DNA of 64,000 nt, taken from contig CAMZMU010000107.1 of assembly GCA_947311845.1 (NCBI GenBank), positions 16,434,225 to 16,498,224 of the forward strand. Reading direction: 5' to 3'. The stretch is from Poa pratensis (lineage: Eukaryota; Streptophyta; Magnoliopsida; Poales; Poaceae). The notes under the pieces are model-generated. The model was not told the DNA's origin. It did no database searches and worked only from the letters and a program-made list of their open reading frames with translations. This document shows, piece by piece, positions 23,190 through 35,183 of this stretch. The position numbers were made by a program, and so were the translations under genes. Numbering within the stretch: the first letter of the stretch is position 1; each line of letters opens with the position of its first letter.

Positions 23190-24053
23190 TAGTCCTAATC
23201 GATATGCGCCAATGTCGAGAAGGCGATGGCGCAGAGATTGCAAAGGTGTCGATACGAAGATATCCAGGAGCACCTTGTCTATCACTGCCCTCATTGTGAA
23301 ATCCTGCTCTGTTATAATATTCAGGGGCGCTAAGCCATCCATTGCATTGAGGAACATCTTAGACAGCCATATTAAGCTTTCGCTTAGCTCGTTTCTAAGA
23401 GACCCACACCGGAACTGATTCGATTGCACACGACTGATTAAGCCAATGAATGATGCACACGACATCTAGTACATGTTTGTCATGTAACCTGTATCAAAAC
23501 AAATGCAGTCGTTAAACTTTTTGTATGCCTTTCTTGCAGCTCCATCTACCCAAGAAAACTTTTCCACCTAATCTTCCTCATCAAACTTGAATTTGTAGTA
23601 GAAATATTTATGCTATGGTTTCAAGTTTTCAAAGTATTCCATGGTGTCTTGCATATCCGTGAACTTGTTCTTGACAAGAAGTGTTGCCATGAAATTGGCC
23701 ACATCATTCAGAGTGTACCCTAACCTATCTAGTGACTCGTGCAATGATATCCTGATCTATATTTGCCGGCTGGTTTCCAAATTGACCGAATGTAGCAACG
23801 TGATGAAGTTCTTATATTTCTGAGGTATGTCCATGTGCGAGTCAACCCAGCTAACGAACAGATCCAAATGATGGTGTGGTTGTGCTCGTCACTAAACTCT
23901 ATCACCAGGCAGCTGCCATCTCGTATCTTTACCGACATACGTGCGGGGCAGTCAGATTTGGCTTGTATGCTCTTGTTCCTCTCCGGCACAATAGGTTTGG
24001 GGTTTTGCGTGGCCTCATTATCTTTTGTCTGATGCCCAGCTTTTGTGCACACC
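23190..24053 (-). pseudogene. FAR1/FRS- or MULE-type transposase relict
   Basis: On the minus strand, the DNA-binding part is at about 24050-23860: CPARMSVKIRDGSCLVIEFS then DEHNHT, the layout of the FAR1 DNA-binding domain. Further downstream, 23465-23210 gives SFIGLISRVQSNQFRCGSL, SLIWLSKMFLNAMDGLAPLN and IITEQDFTMRAVIDKVL, matching the start of the MULE transposase domain with its 'I(I/T)xxQD' motif. The two parts are joined by frameshifted sequence (23729-23480). FAR1 proteins are domesticated MULE transposases that act as light-signalling transcription factors; this copy is decayed and cannot be assigned to either. Its 5' end is cut by a Mutator-like insertion at 24054. Confidence 0.7.
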
Positions 24054-24275
24054 GAGTTAATTGCACTGGGGTCACTCATCTCGTCGTCGATGTGCACTTT
24101 GGTCACACATCTGGATAACGGGATTTTTTGGTCACACATCTCGACAACTGGGCGCACGCAGGTCACAAACAGTCCGTTTTCCGTTAGACGAGGCTGACGT
24201 GGACAACGAATCTTTCAAAAAAAACTGTATTAATATATTAATATTATGAGGACGGAAATGTAAAATCGCAGGATA
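24054..24275 (+). repeat. left terminal inverted repeat of the MULE
   Basis: This pairs with 25795-26027 in inverted orientation, with a few substitutions and indels, from GAGTTAATTGCACTGG inward to the segment ATGTAAAATCGCAGG. Confidence 0.88.
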
Positions 24276-24313
24276 GATTTTATATCCCAGTTTTCTACCC
24301 GTGTTATCCGGCT

Positions 24314-25538
24314 ATGGAAGTCAACCCCGTGCCGGTCCATTCCCCGACCCCGACCCCGAGTCCCCGACCGACGACGATGGAGGAGGCGACCCCGACCGAC
24401 GGCGGAGCTCAGGCCGACGACGGCGGCGCTCAGGCGGACGGCGGCGGCGCAAAGGGAGATGGCGGTGCTCCGGTCTGCGTTGCGCCCGCTCGATCTGGGC
24501 TCGTGCAGATCAAGGTGGAGGCGACCGCGGCCGCAGGCGGCGGCGAGGCCGCGGCGAGCTCGTCACCTAAGCCGAATCCGGTGCGCACCGCCGTTGATTT
24601 TCCTGTACTAAGGCTGGAGGCGAACGAATCGCCAGTACACGGTGACTAAATCGAAATCGAAATCGAAATTAGTCAAAATTAGCTAGGGTTTGAGGATGTC
24701 ATCTCTCCAAATTAGCACGTAATCTCTGATTCAGCATGGAAATTAGTCAAAATTCTGATTTTTTGCAATAATCTGTACTGTATTAGGTCTGGAATCAACA
24801 AAATTCAGCTTGGAAATTCACCACGGTGGTTTTTTTGTCGGATCTGGTGTCAATGTTAGCTATTTGGATGGGAAGATTGCTTGGTTTGACAACTTGGACA
24901 GATGCTATTTCAACAATGGAGTGCTTGACTATTTGATTCAGAAATTAGGTTATTCTGCTAATGAGATGGTAGAGGTTATGTGGTGTCCACCAGGCAAATC
25001 AATAAATGACCTTATCAAAATTACTCTAACATGTAAGGTGATGGCTGCGGCATCAATTCGGAGCAAGGTGCTAGTTGTGTTTCTTGATCATGTGGACAGA
25101 GTTAGAGTTGAGCAGAAGGTGGAGGATGATGTCTGTTATGATGGTTGCCCTGAGCTGCCTGAAGTTTTGCTATCCCCAAACTGCAAAAAGGCTGAAGAAG
25201 ATTCTAGTACCAACTCAGAGCATTCAGAAATAGAGGCATTTGATGATGATTCAGAGGGTGATCCAACTTGGAATGACAGTGATTATGATTTCAGGGAAGA
25301 TGATACACTTTATGAAGAGAATGTCGATGACTCCGAGGAGGATGGTATGGTTGAGAATGTCGATGACTCCGAGGTGCAGGTCCTCAGGCGGCAGGTCCAG
25401 ATCCAGGATAGTCAAGATGCGAGTGGCTCATGTTTGGTAACAAAAAAGCGCCTACTAACCAAGAGGGAGAAGAAGCGGATCCTGAAGAGTAGGATGCCAG
25501 ACTGGAACTGCTCATGTTTGTGTCCTGTAAAATGCTAG
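24314..25538 (+). CDS. PB1-like N-terminal MULE protein, two exons, intact
   Basis: Model: join(24314..24641,24787..25538), 359 residues. The ATG at 24314 opens a Pro/Thr/Ala/Gly-rich region. The donor G|GTGACT at 24642 and the acceptor TGTATTAG at 24786 give a 145-nt intron that joins in phase 1 without breaking the frame. The second exon begins with the PB1-like signature found at the N-terminus of plant MULE proteins (KFSLEIHHGGFFVG, then YLDGKIAWFDNLD and a GVLDYLIQKLGY segment). It continues into a long acidic Asp/Glu region with a repeated ENVDDSE unit, and ends with a basic KKRLLTKREKKR cluster before TAG at 25536. The zinc-finger and catalytic transposase domains that normally follow are absent. 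The region lies wholly inside the inverted repeats. The function of the truncated protein is unknown. Confidence 0.7.
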
Positions 25539-25794
25539 AAACAGACTGAAACTGATCATGTTTGTGTCCTGTAATATGCTAGAAACTGACTGAAACTTGT
25601 TTGTGTCCTGTAATGTGCTTGTGTTGCACTGAATGATTTGTTGGTATGGTCTTGTTTGTGTCCTGTAATGTGCTTGTGTGAAACTGAATGATTTGTTGCA
25701 CTGAATGTTTGTGTCGACTGATTCATTACACATAAGTCATAAACTGATTCATTACAAACACAAATTCATACGTTCCACGCATTACAAAAAAAAA

Positions 25795-26027
25795 AAATCT
25801 ACCCTGCGATTTTACATTTCCGTCCTCATAAATATTAATAATATTAATACATGGTTTTTTTTTGAAAGATTCGTCGTCCACGTCAACCTCGTCTAACGGA
25901 AAACGGACTGTTTGTGACCTGCGTGCACCCAGTCGTCGAGATGTGTGACCAAAACATCCCGTTATCCAGATGTGTGACCAAAGTGCACATCGACGACGAG
26001 ATGAGTGACCCCCAGTGCAATTAACTC
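25795..26027 (-). repeat. right terminal inverted repeat of the MULE
   Basis: This is the reverse complement of the left repeat, ending GCAATTAACTC at 26027 directly before the TSD. Confidence 0.88.
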
Positions 26028-26294
26028 GTGCACACCGTAGTTGCTCTTATAATCTCTCTGGTTACTTCAGATCTATGGCTATAGTTGTAATGTATGTCGT
26101 ATATAAGAGCAGAGAAGAGTATAAACTACTTAATTGATGTCGTTGATCCTATCTGATCGGTGATGTGTCCGTTCAACTAGGTTCTCAGTCTTTGAAGACC
26201 GCTGAGAAATAGGAAGAGCCGATACAAAGAATGAAAAAAATGGAGGAACATGTACATGCGGCCACGACATGTTGCATCCACATATAAGAAAGAA

Positions 26295-27010
26295 ATCAGG
26301 CAATGTAAATTATGCTTTTTGTGTCTCACGAGTGCGCCTGGGGGAGAGAACACTAAGCTTTGGTGGCCATTTAAAATCAACTACCCTTTTTTTGGTAACA
26401 AACATATAGGTGCTCTTTTTGTCGTGGGGCTTTAGCTGATTTACATGCAATGTATTTTACAATCTCTGGACAATGGTAACAATGTCACCCAGTAATATAA
26501 GAGCAAGAAATAGATCGTGCCACACGCAGAGATTTCACGATATATGCAGAAAAGGCTCACTTTCAGACCCAGATAAGTGGTAGTATAAAATATGATTGCA
26601 CAATGCGTCATCTACCCGAGGATCGATCGAGAGCGACTCGAGTGGATTTTTTACATGGATCATTACTTCATTTAGTGCTAATTGTCTAGGGAATTATTTG
26701 CTGGCTTATTTTGAAGTGTTGTATATAAAATAATCATGTAGAAAATGATAGCGCATCAAAGAAGTGAACCATCCACTTAAGTCCCAAATGTGTTTGGAAG
26801 TTAGTAAATTGAGTACACCTTCCCATCACGGGACCGATCTCCCAAGAAGGTCCAAACGAGTGCAACCTTGCGCCTAAGGTCCTGCAAGTGTGACGCTTCG
26901 ATCACGAGGAAGCAACCTCACTATTCCGACAAAATAGATTGATTATGCTTATACTACATCTTTTTCCACGCAAAGATCACAAATAAGCAATACCGACAGA
27001 GGTTAGAAAG
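26295..27010. repeat. local duplicate block, copy B
   Basis: This contains the counterparts of 20200-20300 (at 26295-26390) and 22035-22250 (at 26775-26990) in the same order and orientation. They are separated here by only about 390 bp, against 1.7 kb in copy A, where LTR and LINE fragments lie between them. Confidence 0.6.
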
Positions 27011-27173
27011 TGCCATATGCGATGTGGATTTTAGTGAATTTATTACGAAGCCTTGAAGGTTTCATTGAAGCTAGGCAAAAAAGCACCGGTGCTAGCTAAC
27101 TTCCATTCGCTTCAGTTATTGACAGAGAAAAAGAATGCCTGCCTTTAACAAACTTGACAAGCAAGGGAATGTT

Positions 27174-29043
27174 TCTATACTATTATTAAAAGAGCAAACT
27201 TGTGTTGATACATTGAATCTGAGCCCTTCAATATTTGGCCAACGGTCCAGATCGTTCCAATGTTTGACAACTCAACACAAATTCACTTTTGCCCGTTTTA
27301 CCCTCCCACCAAATCACATAATAATACTGCTAATGCCATCGTACCGGTTCGTTTTATTTCGTTTCGTTATAATTACGAGATTTGCCACCGCTAAAAGAAA
27401 TTACCACCAGTGGCCGTCGCAGTCGGCACGGAACGAGATCCTGACCCAGGCGCGCGAGCGGCGATGTCATCTGGGCCAGCGAAGACCTCAAATCGAACTC
27501 CGTCGGATGGGTCCGCGACGCGGCAGAGGAGCACGACGCGGACGGCCTTACCGTCATTCAAGCGGGTAATGGGCGGGCCGCCCGCCCTAGGATGGGGACG
27601 CGGAGCAGGGCTCGACCGCGACGACCATGGACGAGCTACCACCATCAGAGTCGCCACGCTATCCGGCCGTAGATGCCTCCGGCAACTCTGCCCCGAGCCC
27701 CTCCTGCTGCGACCTGCTCTGCCTATACTACCTCGACATCTCCCAATGTCCTACAGAAATACAGAGCAAAGAAGAGGAGCAACCTTAATGGAGGCTTGGG
27801 GTAGGTGGCAGGAGAGTTCACCGGCATGGGAATTACCTTGGACTTTGTCGGGGAGAAGCAGGTCGGGATGCAGAGTACGCTTTGATCCAGTTGGTCGCCG
27901 CCGGCCGGTGCAGCAGGAGAATTCGGGGTGTCGCACGCTCCCGGGATGGGTGGGCGCTGCCGCGCCGGAGCAGCTGTGCGCTGGTCTGTGCTTCCTCCAG
28001 GTACAAATTATTCACGATGCTCAAGCTTTCAGTCGCCAGTGGTGATTGCAGTTGCTACTCTGAATTCAATGTCGAGAACATGTGAGGTTTCAGCATATTT
28101 GCTATTTCTGCTACAAAGGCTTGACCTGTCAAACCATTAGTTCGACGACACCATATACTACTACCCCAAACGATGTGTGATCTCGGGAACCTCTGGGTCC
28201 CGGGTCTTCCATCTAAAAAAAAGGGTACTACGGTCAACATGGTATGAGCTAGCAGCTGCTAAGTTCGTCCGCTTTTCTCATCTCTGCAGGAAATTTGGCC
28301 ACAATGACTTACCTAGATTCATACCTGATTCACTAATTACTTCTGACAGCCTCTTCATCATGTGAGGGATGCTGGCTGCGATTGCTCGGTGAGGTGGGAT
28401 CAGGGAAATCAACAGTGGATGCGTGCAACAAGGAGTATGAGGTCGGCGGTGGCATCATGCGATGTGGATCTGGGTGATTTTTTTAGGTGATCTTGGTGCA
28501 AAATTCACCACCGTCGGCATTCGCTCAATATCATGAAGGTCCACATAAAGTAGCTCAGGAGATATGTGGTCGTGGAGATTTTGCCACGACCCTCCACTCC
28601 TACTCTCATGCGCCGGTGTGATGTCTCTCCGGCTAACCGCAAGTGCTCCTCCTTCCTTGCCTGCGGGTGTAGCTTCGGCGAGCGTCATGTGAATCCCACG
28701 GGGTTGAGGGCATATTCCACAACAGCATCAATGAGGATGACTACAACCTTCATATCCGCTTCGTGCACTCTTCCTCTTCCCCTCTACATGCAGTGATGAT
28801 GCTCGAGGTGGTGCCGCCGCTGAAGGTCGTGCTTAAGGATACAGGTATGACATTGTGGATATGAAATAATTTGTGCCGAGAATCCGCCCAAGGAGCACGC
28901 GTTCATCGCCGCACACCAATTCGGTTGGCTTCAGTGTGAGGTTTGTGTCCTCCATGATGCTTACATAAATCGTTTTGTTTGGAATATAAATTTAGGACCG
29001 ATGCAAAAGTGTAAGACGTGCATTGCACGTACATGCCAACTAG
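27174..29043 (+). mobile_element. Helitron, about 1.9 kb, with gene-fragment-like interior
   Basis: The left end reads TCTATACTATTATTAAAAG, a common 5' end of grass Helitrons. The right end is CTAG (29040-29043), preceded nine bases earlier by a perfect hairpin, ACGTGCA-T-TGCACGT at 29016-29030. The base after CTAG is T as expected; the base before TC is T rather than the usual A. The element has no Rep/helicase coding, so it is non-autonomous. GC-rich segments at about 27410-27700 look like captured exon sequence, but no domain is recognised. Confidence 0.72.
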
Positions 29044-30860
29044 TTATCTGAAAAGGCAAAAATATCTAGACATGCATGCATACCCTGTCACCCCGAAAGC
29101 TATGCACTGGATTTTTTTCCCACACAGTTTGGTAGTACCTTGCTAACTTAGCTAGCTTGTCATGCATTGTTGCCCATAACTTAGGACCTGTCTACACATC
29201 TAGACTGTAGAGTTCCAGATCCTCCGAAAGCCATGCCTCACCTAACAGAGTAGATAGGGCGCATCACATGAGAAATCATTCGATGAAGGCACTTCCTGGA
29301 TTTCATCATAAAGATGAACCAATCAAAGACATCACCTGTTGATCTGTCGTCCATACTGAAAATATGCCGTTTATCGCATGGAAATTGACACGAGCGAGCG
29401 AAGGATTGATGATGGAAACAGCCATGTCTCTGCTGAAAATGCTTTCGAATGGAAGATTCCTGCTATCCCTGCAAACATTCACTACCAGCTTAGATCTAGA
29501 TGGAGCGGCAACCAGTGGGATCCTCCCAACAGCGAAATCTGTTACTATAACAGGTGGTCTCAGGATTACGGAAACCTGCATTGGCAGTACATCTGTCGTC
29601 CTGGTGCGTATTGCTACCATCGTATTCGCGCTGAGCATCGAGTTAGCCTTGTTGTATATAATTCAAACCAATGGAGAATCGGCCTAACAAGACTGGTTAG
29701 AAGTGACAATCAAATCATTAAATTGATTCACAATCATTTGCTCATAGCTGCTTGCACTGCTATATCACACATTGAATGTACAACCTACGCATGCTTTTCC
29801 CCCTGATTGTCATCTGTAGCTACCTTTGAGCAATGATTGATGGTAGCCTTAACTCGTAACGAAATTGCAATAATCCATGTATACCTCTCTTCAAAGCACA
29901 CAGGTGCAGCATGATCTTTACGAGGCCTCAGCCGATGCTTTTATTGTTTTCAGAGACGAACAGTCAGCATGGGCCTTCAGTTGTTTTCAAGGAGGAGCAG
30001 TCTGTCTCAGCCATCAGGAATAATGTGTGCATCGTCATATAGAAATCCGCTAATCTAGCAGCAAGGTAAAAATCACGCCGCCTTGTTAATTACAGTAATT
30101 TACGAGCGAACAGAGTAAGCAAACGAGGAGGCGTCGACTGTCGATTGGAAAATCCAACTTACTGAACTCGCGATTCGAGAACCGACATTTTTTCTACCTG
30201 CAAGAATCATGATCTCTAATCTATATGATTCTGCAATAACACTTGCCGATCTTCTCAGCACAATCTGGCTGGCCGATCCACTCGTGACTCGTAAGGCTCA
30301 GCTGAGTCCGCCTTCACAACAAATTTAACACACACAGACAAAGAACTGAAGTGATCGGAGGCGGCCCGAGGCTTCTCGCCTCCGCCGCCGGCCGGAGCCT
30401 GTTCGGCCTCTTCGCGAGTCTCTTGGGCGGATCGGTGCGCGACGCGGGCTGGCCTGGTCCAGTCTCGCTTGGGCATTTTCTTACATCTCAACTGATGGGC
30501 TCTCCGGCCGTTGTGGTCAGCAGATCGGCTTATTGTGGGCCTCGTTGAGCACCTAAAGACGGGCCTGAAGAATGCCGCTACTCTACCGTGCAAAACAATG
30601 GAAGGCCTACATTTTGCATCACTGCTGACGGGCTCGGATCAAACTCAAAAAAAAAATTGCTGACGTGCTCGGGTCAAATTGGTCTTTGCACAAGTCCCAC
30701 CGAGAAGCTGCAAATGCCTATTTTTTAATTGTTGGAGAAGCAAAGTGCCTTTTCTTGTTCATCCTCATTCCGTGTGCGCGTTAATCCCCTTTGCTATTTT
30801 CAACTTTGCGACGCGTCGAGAGTTACTGGATTTCCTGGAAGCAACCGTAGATGCTAAGTA
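29044..30860. other. intergenic region
   Basis: The longest frame (29378-29806, plus, 142 residues, rich in Trp and Tyr) has no recognised domain and no supporting promoter or splice structure. Two near-identical 20-bp strings at 30626 and 30659 flank a short A-run. No gene is supported. Confidence 0.45.
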
Positions 30861-30983
30861 CTCCCTCCGTTCCAAATTAGATGGCTTCCATTTGTCTACA
30901 TGCGAATGTATCTAAATGTGTAACAAGTCTAGATACATCCATATCTTGACAAATGAAAGTCATCTATTTTAGAACGGAGTGAG
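30861..30983. mobile_element. Stowaway MITE
   Basis: The 123-bp element begins CTCCCTCCGTTCC and ends with the inverse GAACGGAGTGAG, flanked by TA at both ends (30859-30860, 30984-30985). The TA duplication and CTCCCTCCGT terminus define Stowaway/Mariner MITEs. Confidence 0.88.
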
Positions 30984-31197
30984 TACATGCTAGGTACCGA
31001 CTACCGAGCCGTGCCACAGCGAAGGAACTCGCGGGAGCTCGCGAGGTAATTTCTCGGGACTATTTTTTTCAGCCAAGCCAGCCGAAACATACAAGATCCG
31101 GTTGCTGGTTTCACACTTCCGTCGACAGCGTTTCTGGTTTGGAATGTTCTTTCTCGTACCTCTATCTGTACCTGTATTATTATCTCTATCTATGATA

Positions 31198-31272
31198 CTC
31201 CCTCCGTCCGATAATAACTAGACATGAACATTTTTTGACAAACTTGATACAGTTATTATTGGACAGAGGGAG
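31198..31272. mobile_element. Stowaway MITE
   Basis: The 75-bp element begins CTCCCTCCGTCCGATAATAA and ends with its inverse TTATTATTGGACAGAGGGAG, flanked by TA (31196-31197, 31273-31274). It is almost all inverted repeat. Confidence 0.9.
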
Positions 31273-32555
31273 TATGATTTGTATGCCAGAGATATTGGAA
31301 GCGGTATGATGGCCATGCCTAATCGATAGCTTGCACCTCAAGATGGATCGGTAAATCGGTTGTCGTGGGTTGTGGCCCGGTGCTGATTGATCCATCTTAT
31401 CTGCTTTCTATTGGCAGGTCCTCTTGGAACCGAACCATTGACGGACACTGAGCTAGGTCCCCGGCCACAAACAATCCCCATTTAGCTAGATTAACGCCAA
31501 AAGATTGGCACCTAAATTAGCCCTGGAACGAGCACTAACAAACGCTATTATTGACTAGGTAATATGCCCGTGCGTTGCAACGGGTGACAAAAAAAAAGTG
31601 ATACTACGTGTGTATTGCCATGTCCCACCAAATACTCTAGTCATTCGTTAACAATTGGAACTCGGTTTCTACTTGTCAAGTATACAAATATCACTACAAG
31701 CATCATTCAAAAAAACATCTATACCGAACATAACATAAGGGAAGTCATTTTTCTGGCACAATTAACTCAAATTCAAAAAAGTGGCTGTCACTACCTTGGG
31801 TCAACATATATACGTCGGTGGAATTAAGTTTTTACTTGCCCAGTATCACAAATATCACCACAATCCACAAACAAGGTTTGGAAGGTGTGCTTCACATAAA
31901 GTAAAAAAACAAAATGATACGGTCTCTGATAAAAATTTCCAAGTAATAACCACAGAACATATTCGAGCCTGATGCTACTACCTAGAGCGTAGAAGCTCGT
32001 GTAGTCCCTGCTTGAAACCTTCTTACTTGGCCTAACTTGAGCTCAAACGCGAATATACCAACGATTGTCTCACAAAAACGAAATTTTATGGAAGAGTTGT
32101 AGTTTGAACTTGCTCTCATTTTCAGTTCTGAGGAATGTCATAAGGTACGGCTATGTGAAGCTGGTGGAGGCATCCCTTTAGACCTTCTTCACCATATTGG
32201 TCTCAAACTGCATGCTTATCTGGATCACTTAGTACCTGTCAAAATAAGACAAAGTTGCTGAGAGAAGAGCTAATAATATAAGAACTAATGAACTAATGAT
32301 TCAAGACACGAAGGCACCTGGGAAGAACATGAAACACAATTTTGATGCATAACTAATAGGTTGTCTGTTAAAATGCATAATTGAATTTAATGTGCTGATA
32401 GATTGTGGGTGGCAAGAAAATAAGAATAATAGAACTAATATATCCTAGTAACAAAGGCTCCTAGTAAGTCACAGGATCAACAACTTACACCTTTCTTCAG
32501 AAGTTAGGAAGACATCAGAAATATTATAAAGGCAAGTACACAAATAATAAGCAAT

Positions 32556-32596
32556 TGATGACGTCTTTTTTTCGAGAAAGAATTGATGACGTCTTT
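32556..32596 (-). mobile_element. tiny retroposon footprint with TSD
   Basis: The string AATTGATGACGTCTTT occurs twice, separated only by about 9 bases ending in CGAGAAAG after a T-run. This looks like an extremely 5'-truncated minus-strand retroposon (tail CTTTCTCGAAAAA) with its target-site duplication. Confidence 0.4.
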
Positions 32597-34309
32597 ACAT
32601 ATTATGTACTGGACAGGAAGCAACGGCCTCACTCGCCACAACGGCCGCCCGATCTGCTTCAAACTGGCCTGAAGTACACCTATCCTCTGCTCCTGCATTC
32701 ACTAAATGATGGGAAAATATTATGTATTGCAGCGTGGTTACAAACTAAAATATGCTGAAGAGATTCAAAGGACGGAGAAGAAAGGGATCCGTGAGAGGCC
32801 AGACTGACTTCAGCCACTGTTGACTTCAGCTCTAAGTCTATTCTTGTACTACCCTGTCGATGTTATTTGTCTCTCTTCAAAGACTCTTCTAAGTTGGCCA
32901 TGTAATTCTTACATGAGAAAAAAACAAATAGCACACTATAAGAAATCCAAACTCTAAAAGTGCGCAAGATCACAACCAGCTGAACATATCAGTCGACTCG
33001 CCGTTCTACATGAGAAATGGCAGCATCCTGTTGTAGCTAAACAAGCTGGATGATGAACAAACATTGACCTCATTGCTAGAATGCTACGCTATGCAGAAAT
33101 GCAATAAAAAATACAATCTACTCCTCTCAACATATATTTGTTCAAGTTAAAGGATGAGCCAAGAATAGACAATCGATCTACTCTCTAGATAACAAACATA
33201 TAAACCCTCTAGTAGTAAGAAGAGTGTGGTCACTACATTCTTAATAATAAATAACCAAACTTCAAAACAGAAAAGGCACTGCCAAATATTGCGAATGAAT
33301 CTAAACAATAACATCACTTGTTGTTCTGAAATAGCATATCAACAATCACATCTAAGGAACATAGGCACAAATAATCGTAGCTTATGTATAGCATTGATTT
33401 GAGAAAAAGATTCACATGACTGCAGGGCTTCTTATGTAAATCCAAGAACATTTAAAGAAGTGGATATATCAATGCTATGTGGTTCATGATTTCGCTTCAT
33501 GAATGGATTTACATATCCTCGTCATTTCCATTGTTGTCATTCTTCACTCATATAGTGTGCCACTCAAGAGCTTCAAAGCGGATACTTACACTCTCTGTAA
33601 AAGCATTCTCCGTGTCTCCGTCAATGGAAATGTGGTTGTCATCAATGCCCAGCCAATAAAGCACTTCACTGGAGATGAACAGGCCAGTGGTGACTTCAAC
33701 TCCAGGACGAGGAGTCTCAAAGTTCTCAGGGTGACCCGGGCTGGAGCTTCCCCATTGCCTGAATTGCTTCAAGTCCTCGTCCTGCAGCATCATAGGGGGC
33801 ATTGGTTACAACAGGGTCAATGATGCCATAATTAAGAGGTGACGTAAATAGCCATATTAAACCCCTTGCAGAATAAACATTAGTGATGAGTACAAGATGG
33901 ATCAAGACATAGCCTAGAGAAAATGCAAAATGAAAGTTTAACATACAAGAGGAACACACCTGCACAATACAAAAATGAATAATTTCACCTATCAGCCGGC
34001 CAGAACTCACATGGCCGGTGGCTCATCATGCTATCTCACTCTGCTTGTCAGCATTCTATCCGAATTTGTAACCCAGTAGCAGTAGGCATCAAGTAACAAC
34101 ATTCATACACTAACCTCGCCTTTCCAGGAATGCATCATATATAATGTCGCATAAAATGAAGGAATGAACTTGAACGTTCATGCAACAAATTAATCACCGT
34201 CTTTTTTTTGTGCCTACCTTCCTTGCAGGCATTAACACAAACAGATACAGGGAAGACGCACCACTCTGCGCCACACCCAGCGGGAGATTTCAATCAATTG
34301 GCATGGAAG

Positions 34310-34830
34310 CTATAGAGAGGGTGTGAGAGAGACACCAATCTGATGCAAGAGGACATTAAGGGGAGAGAAAAATATTGCTGGAGAAGGGTTCTGGTGCCGA
34401 CGGGGACCAGAACAGACACTGCGTAACTCGCCTCCAACTCCTCCCCTCCTACCACGTACACCGCCCCTCCCATCTCTGGCCCTCATCAACGAGCGTGATG
34501 GCTCCGCCCCTGCAATTCTGTGGGCGGTGATGTAGGGCTCGCCCGCGGACGACGGGAGGCAGGCCACTTCCGGCTGGTGGCGAGCGTCGTGGTGCATCTG
34601 GTGGTTGGAGTAGAGAATCTGACATGGGGAAAGAGGAGCTGGGTGGAAGTGAAAAGAGAGACATATGACTGGCGCCGGCGTGACGGACGGAGGACGCGAC
34701 GGAGGGGGCGGCGGTGAGGTGGACTGGCCGCTGAAGCCCTATGCAAAATGCGCAGCGGGGAGGTGGGGAGAGAGGAGACCAGGTTGGGTGGATAGGGTTG
34801 AGGGGGTAAATGAAAAAATACCGAATTCAT
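34310..34830 (-). other. possible captured gene fragment in the Helitron
   Basis: This GC-rich block contains overlapping minus-strand frames of up to 114 residues (34830-34486) rich in Pro, Ser and Arg. The composition differs sharply from the AT-rich rest of the Helitron. No domain is recognised, so it may be leader or first-exon sequence from an unknown host gene. Confidence 0.35.
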
Positions 34831-35183
34831 GGATTGCGGGTTGGTTTTCCACTTTCCCAGGGAGTAAAACGCAAAATGGCGCGACGTACGACGGACGACG
34901 GCAGAAGACAGGACACTGCGTTCTTTTATAGTAGAGATTCCTTAAAACACGATCATGTTATCTCAGAAAAAAAAACACAATCATCTACAGCCAGCCAAGA
35001 CAGCCATATGCGCAATCTAACATCAGTGCAACCTGCAAAACCTTGTGCTGGCAAATCCGCAGTCTACCGCGAGGCAAATGGCACGTAGAGGACTCTTTCT
35101 CACAAACAAAACACGGACGTTATCTCTCATGTGACTAGCAACCGCACTGCCACCAACTTGTTTGGAGAGGAGCGAGCAAATTA

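Larger units (their letters stand above)
24054..26027 (+). mobile_element. Mutator-like element (MULE), about 2.0 kb, with 9-bp TSD
   Basis: Long terminal inverted repeats of roughly 210-230 bp lie at 24054-24275 and 25795-26027, starting GAGTTAATTGCACTGG. A perfect 9-bp duplication GTGCACACC flanks them at 24045-24053 and 26028-26036. Long TIRs and a 9-bp TSD are the hallmarks of Mutator-like elements. The interior holds a two-exon gene with a PB1-like domain but no DDE transposase, so the element is non-autonomous. It is inserted in a relict that is itself FAR1/MULE-like. Confidence 0.9.
31555..34937 (-). mobile_element. Helitron, 3.4 kb, minus orientation, complete ends
   Basis: Read on the minus strand, it starts TCTCTACTATAAAAGAACG at 34937, preceded by A, and ends CTAG at 31555, followed by T. 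This is insertion into an AT dinucleotide as Helitrons do. A GC-rich hairpin (CCCGT...ACGGG on the minus strand) lies at 31567-31584, just before the CTAG. No Rep/helicase frame is visible. The 5' third (34300-34830) is GC-rich and gene-like, suggesting captured gene sequence. Confidence 0.82.

Noticed and set aside
29378..29806. 142-residue frame with many Trp and Tyr
   Set aside because: No domain, no conserved motif and no gene context; too short to call alone.
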